Source: an uncultured archaeon | GTDB taxonomy: Archaea > Halobacteriota > Methanosarcinia > Methanotrichales > Methanotrichaceae | Assembly: GCA_902385025.1 (NCBI GenBank) | Contig: CABMDX010000362.1 | Coordinates: forward strand, 1-8,813 | Direction: 5' to 3' | DNA: 8,813 nucleotides | Shown here: positions 6,112-8,813 of the stretch, piece after piece | Layout: each line of letters opens with the position of its first letter | How positions within the stretch are numbered: the stretch's first letter is position 1 | Made by a program: the position numbers and the translations under genes | The notes under the pieces: model-generated | Seen by the model: the letters and a program-made list of their open reading frames with translations, nothing else | Told to the model about the DNA's origin: nothing | The model's database searches: none

Positions 6112-6117
6112 CTTATG

Positions 6118-6150
6118 CAAAATTATTATTTTTTTAATTTATTAATTGTG
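6118..6150 (-). promoter_or_regulatory. AT-rich hisD promoter region
   Basis: This stretch is almost entirely A and T. On the minus strand it contains AATTAATAAATTAAAA, which includes TATA-like octamers about 35-50 bases upstream of the hisD start. It stands out from GC-richer genes on both sides. The exact box cannot be fixed from sequence alone. The T-runs are on the plus strand, so it is not an obvious terminator for the ligase transcript. Confidence 0.4.
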
Positions 6151-6169
6151 TGCTGCAGATTCCAAAAGC

Positions 6170-7840
6170 TCATGCTGAATTGCCTCTTCCCCTCTGCCCT
6201 CTGTAAAGAGAAACCAGCCGCTCCAGAGTGTCCGCCTCCTCCAGAGATTTATCATCCCTCACTCTGACCAGCCTCGGAAAGCGCAGAGCATAGCCCGAAG
6301 AGTAGTTGGGGCTCTTTTGGATCTCCTCATAGGCCACCTCGAATATCACTGCCGCTTTCAGCTCCACCTCCATGCCCTTTTGCACGATGATCAAATCCCG
6401 GAACATCTCAGTCATTTCCGCCAAAGCATAATCCGTCAGGCCCGTGGCCACCCAGCCCACATCCAGGATCTTTCCGGTCTCCTGATCCATGCATCCGAGC
6501 CGGTAAGAGCCCAGGAAGCTGGCTCTGCGCCCTTCGCCCCATTTTGCACCTATTACTGCCAGGTCCAGAGTCTCCATCACCGGTTTTATCTTTAGCCAGT
6601 TCTTGCCCCTCTTTCCAGGAGCATAAATCGAGGAGGGGTTCTTGAGCATCAGACCCTCATGGCCAGCGACAAGAGCCCGGCGATAGATCTCCCCAGCCGT
6701 ATCCGGGTTGCCGGACAGGACCTGCGGAGCCAGGATGGTGGGGTCACATATATTTTCCAGCAGGCTCCTTCGTTCGGTCAGGGGCAGATCCACCACACTC
6801 CTGCCATCCAGATAGATTATGTCGAATAAAAAAAGATGCAGGGGAATCTGTTGAGCAAGCTTTTCCACATTATATTTCCTGCGAAAACGCTTCAAGATCT
6901 CCTGGAAGGCCATGGGCCGGCCATCCTTTCCAATGGCTACGACCTCGCCATCGAGAATAGCGCTTTCTGCTCGAATCTGCCTGGCAGCGCGAACGATCTC
7001 GGGCAATGAGGCGGTAACGTTCTCCAGGCGACGGGAGAATATGCGCACCATCTCTTTGTCCTTATGAATCTGCACGCGTGCGCCGTCATACTTCCATTCT
7101 ATTGCAGCGATGCCAAGCTCATCTAAAGCGGAAGGGATGCCCTCACCCAGCTGCGCCAGCATCATCTTGATAGGATGGTTGAGCATGACGCCCAGTTCCA
7201 AAAGCGTGCCTTTTCGGGCAGCAATCGCCACCAGGCCCATGTCGCTTGTGAGGTTATAGGCCCTCTCCACATCCTCCGCATCCCTGGAAAAAGCCCTGGC
7301 GATGCTATCTCGTACGCCTCCCTCACCTACCCCGATCCTCATGTCCTCTATGGCCAGGCGGGCAATGTACTGGGCCTCAAGGGCTGAGGCCCCGGAAAAG
7401 AGGAACTGGAGATTTTTGACCTTGGCGTCCTGGCTTCTTTTCCCTGAGGCGCGGGCAATGGCCAGGAACCTCTGATAGACATCCATTATGGAGAGCTGCA
7501 TTTCGCCCATAAAAGCTGCAAAGCCAATGGGCCTGCGCTTCTCCACTACGCCAGCAGCCACAAGCCCTGGATCGCCGGTGGAGCGCAGCATCTCCGAGAT
7601 CTGCTCAGCAGGGCAGCCGCAGCTTCTCAAAAGCGCCTCATAGAGGATGCTGGGGCCCACGCCCATAACCAGCTCTGAGCTGGCGGAGAAGACCACACCC
7701 ATGACGAAGTTGGAGGCCACGGCAAGCTCGGAATCTTCCAGGCCGTTAAGGAATGCAGCGACAAGCTCGATCTTCTCGAGAGAGCCCGATACACCTTCCA
7801 CCTTCTGGCAGAGCTGGGCGAAGCCAAGAAAGCCGGTCAT
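6170..7840 (-). CDS. lig: ATP-dependent DNA ligase
   Basis: This protein of 556 residues (558 if the GTG at 7846 is used) seals nicks in DNA during replication and repair through a ligase-AMP intermediate. Residue numbers here count from GTG 7846. An all-alpha N-terminal DNA-binding domain (about 1-210) is followed by the nucleotidyltransferase core. Motif I is EWKYDGARVQIHK with catalytic Lys252. FSRRLENVT (270-278) is motif Ia, AILDGEVVAI lies at 296-305, LFLFDIIYLDG (338-348) is motif III, EGLMLKN (397-403) is motif IV, and NWLKIKP (416-422) is motif V. The OB-fold domain ends with LRFPRLVRVRDDK (521-533), motif VI. All catalytic motifs are present and the length is normal for archaeal and eukaryotic-type ligase I. 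It begins 12-18 bases after the homoserine dehydrogenase stop on the same strand, so the two are probably co-transcribed. Neither start has a clear Shine-Dalgarno; ATG 7840 is preferred as the stronger codon. Confidence 0.96.
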   Translation of the reverse strand: MTGFLGFAQLCQKVEGVSGSLEKIELVAAFLNGLEDSELAVASNFVMGVVFSASSELVMGVGPSILYEALLRSCGCPAEQISEMLRSTGDPGLVAAGVVEKRRPIGFAAFMGEMQLSIMDVYQRFLAIARASGKRSQDAKVKNLQFLFSGASALEAQYIARLAIEDMRIGVGEGGVRDSIARAFSRDAEDVERAYNLTSDMGLVAIAARKGTLLELGVMLNHPIKMMLAQLGEGIPSALDELGIAAIEWKYDGARVQIHKDKEMVRIFSRRLENVTASLPEIVRAARQIRAESAILDGEVVAIGKDGRPMAFQEILKRFRRKYNVEKLAQQIPLHLFLFDIIYLDGRSVVDLPLTERRSLLENICDPTILAPQVLSGNPDTAGEIYRRALVAGHEGLMLKNPSSIYAPGKRGKNWLKIKPVMETLDLAVIGAKWGEGRRASFLGSYRLGCMDQETGKILDVGWVATGLTDYALAEMTEMFRDLIIVQKGMEVELKAAVIFEVAYEEIQKSPNYSSGYALRFPRLVRVRDDKSLEEADTLERLVSLYRGQRGRGNSA

Positions 7841-7858
7841 AGTCACAGGATTCTGGCT

Positions 7859-8813
7859 TTAGAATATGGCATCGATCTGTTTGGTCCTGTAGATGCTGAT
7901 GATATCCGTAAGGATAGACGAGGCAGTTTCTATGGAACCGGCACCCAGACCCGTGACGGTTATGGTTCCGGAGAGATCGGTATAGATCGCAGCCGAGTTC
8001 AGGGTTCCTGATACAGCAATTGGGCTGTCCAGCGGAACCAGGGTGGGCCTGACGGTCAGGGCCGGTACATCACCGATGAGCTTTATAGCATAGCCCCTCT
8101 TGCGGGCCAGGGCCAGGGCCTCCGGTGTGACGCCAGTGATGCCAGTGACATCCACATCGCTGTACTTCACGTTCATGCCAAAGAGCGAGTTGGCAAGGAT
8201 TACAACCTTCCCGGCAGTGTCCACGCCCTCCACGTCATAGCTGGGATCGGCCTCGGCAATTCCCAGGTCCTGGGCTTCACTCAGTGCATGGGTGTAGTGG
8301 ATGCCCTCCTCGGTCATGCGAGTGAGAATGTAGTTGCAGGTGCCGTTGAATATGCCGCGAATGCCCAGAATGTTGTTGCCCACAAGCGTGCGCTCCACAA
8401 GGCTTATCAATGGCATTGTGCCGCCCACTGTGGCCTCGAACTTCAGCATCACTCCATTATCCTCGGCCAGCTTCTTTAAGCTGGCATAGGAGACCACCAG
8501 CGGTCCCTTATTCGAGGTTACGACATGTTTTCCGGAAGAAAGAGCTGCCTCCATGTGCCCCAGGCCCGGCTGGCCGTGCACGATATTGGTGGGTGTGACC
8601 TCTATCATAAGGTCTGAGTCAATGGCCTCTATTGCCTCTTTGCCCTTCATCCCGGAGGTGGCGACGTTTGAAAGGGTCCTCTCGCCCAGGATCTTCTGTG
8701 CATCCACTCCATCTTCGGCGAGCACGCTGCCAGTATGATCGGTTACGCTGACCAGCTTCAGGTTCAGCCCCATGTCCCGCAGAACCTTCTTCTTGCGGCT
8801 CAGTACATCGACC
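7859..8813 (-). CDS. hom: Homoserine dehydrogenase (N-terminus beyond the window)
   Basis: The reading frame ends at TAA 7859-7861 and stays open to the right edge. The ATG at 8773 is internal, because codons upstream of it still encode family sequence (VLSRKKKVLRDMGLNLKL). The enzyme reduces aspartate semialdehyde to homoserine with NAD(P)H, the branch point to threonine and methionine. Visible landmarks, in order, are TSNKGPLVVSY (the Lys of N-K-G-P contacts substrate), ATVGGTMPLISLVERTL, GIRGIFNGTCNYILTRM, and AEADPSYDVEGVDTAGK, with the acidic residues and Lys of the catalytic centre. The Rossmann G-x-G-x-x-G motif would lie off the edge. The protein stops soon after the catalytic domain, so it has no C-terminal ACT domain. 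If threonine feedback exists, it must come from elsewhere. The ligase gene follows closely on the same strand. Confidence 0.95.
   Translation of the reverse strand, partial: VDVLSRKKKVLRDMGLNLKLVSVTDHTGSVLAEDGVDAQKILGERTLSNVATSGMKGKEAIEAIDSDLMIEVTPTNIVHGQPGLGHMEAALSSGKHVVTSNKGPLVVSYASLKKLAEDNGVMLKFEATVGGTMPLISLVERTLVGNNILGIRGIFNGTCNYILTRMTEEGIHYTHALSEAQDLGIAEADPSYDVEGVDTAGKVVILANSLFGMNVKYSDVDVTGITGVTPEALALARKRGYAIKLIGDVPALTVRPTLVPLDSPIAVSGTLNSAAIYTDLSGTITVTGLGAGSIETASSILTDIISIYRTKQIDAIF

Overview
The window looks archaeal, most likely from a methanogen of the Methanothrix/Methanosarcina side of the tree. Four things point that way. There is an archaeal replicative-type ATP-dependent DNA ligase. 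The IscS/IscU pair is of the kind known from Archaeoglobus. There is a secreted multi-PKD protein. AT-rich TATA-like boxes and T-tract ends frame genes of roughly 50-55% GC. The lineage is an inference from family recognition, not from a database search.

Layout: four tightly packed genes run on the plus strand (1-2127), then all remaining genes run on the minus strand (2224-8813). The two sets converge on a short AT-rich spacer at about 2128-2223.

The plus-strand block is a sulfur-transfer and Fe-S assembly operon: the end of a TusA-like sulfur carrier, a DsrE-like protein with one conserved-type cysteine, an IscS/NifS cysteine desulfurase homologue, and an IscU scaffold. The notable point is that the IscS homologue keeps its catalytic cysteine loop (Cys326) but has Asp203 where the PLP-binding lysine should be. 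It has also lost the histidine before that lysine and the PLP-contacting glutamine. It should not work as a normal cysteine desulfurase. With TusA and DsrE in the same operon, it may instead take up sulfur as persulfide or sulfide and pass it to IscU.

The minus-strand block, in transcription order, holds homoserine dehydrogenase (5' end outside the window), ATP-dependent DNA ligase 12-18 bases after it, histidinol dehydrogenase with its own AT-rich leader, a 247-base gap, a secreted protein of six PKD-like repeats, and a small coiled-coil-like ORF that may be frameshifted. The amino-acid genes (threonine/methionine and histidine pathways) and the ligase are housekeeping. The PKD protein is a surface or secreted protein with its own clear promoter and ribosome binding site. 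No tRNA, rRNA, CRISPR array or insertion sequence was seen.
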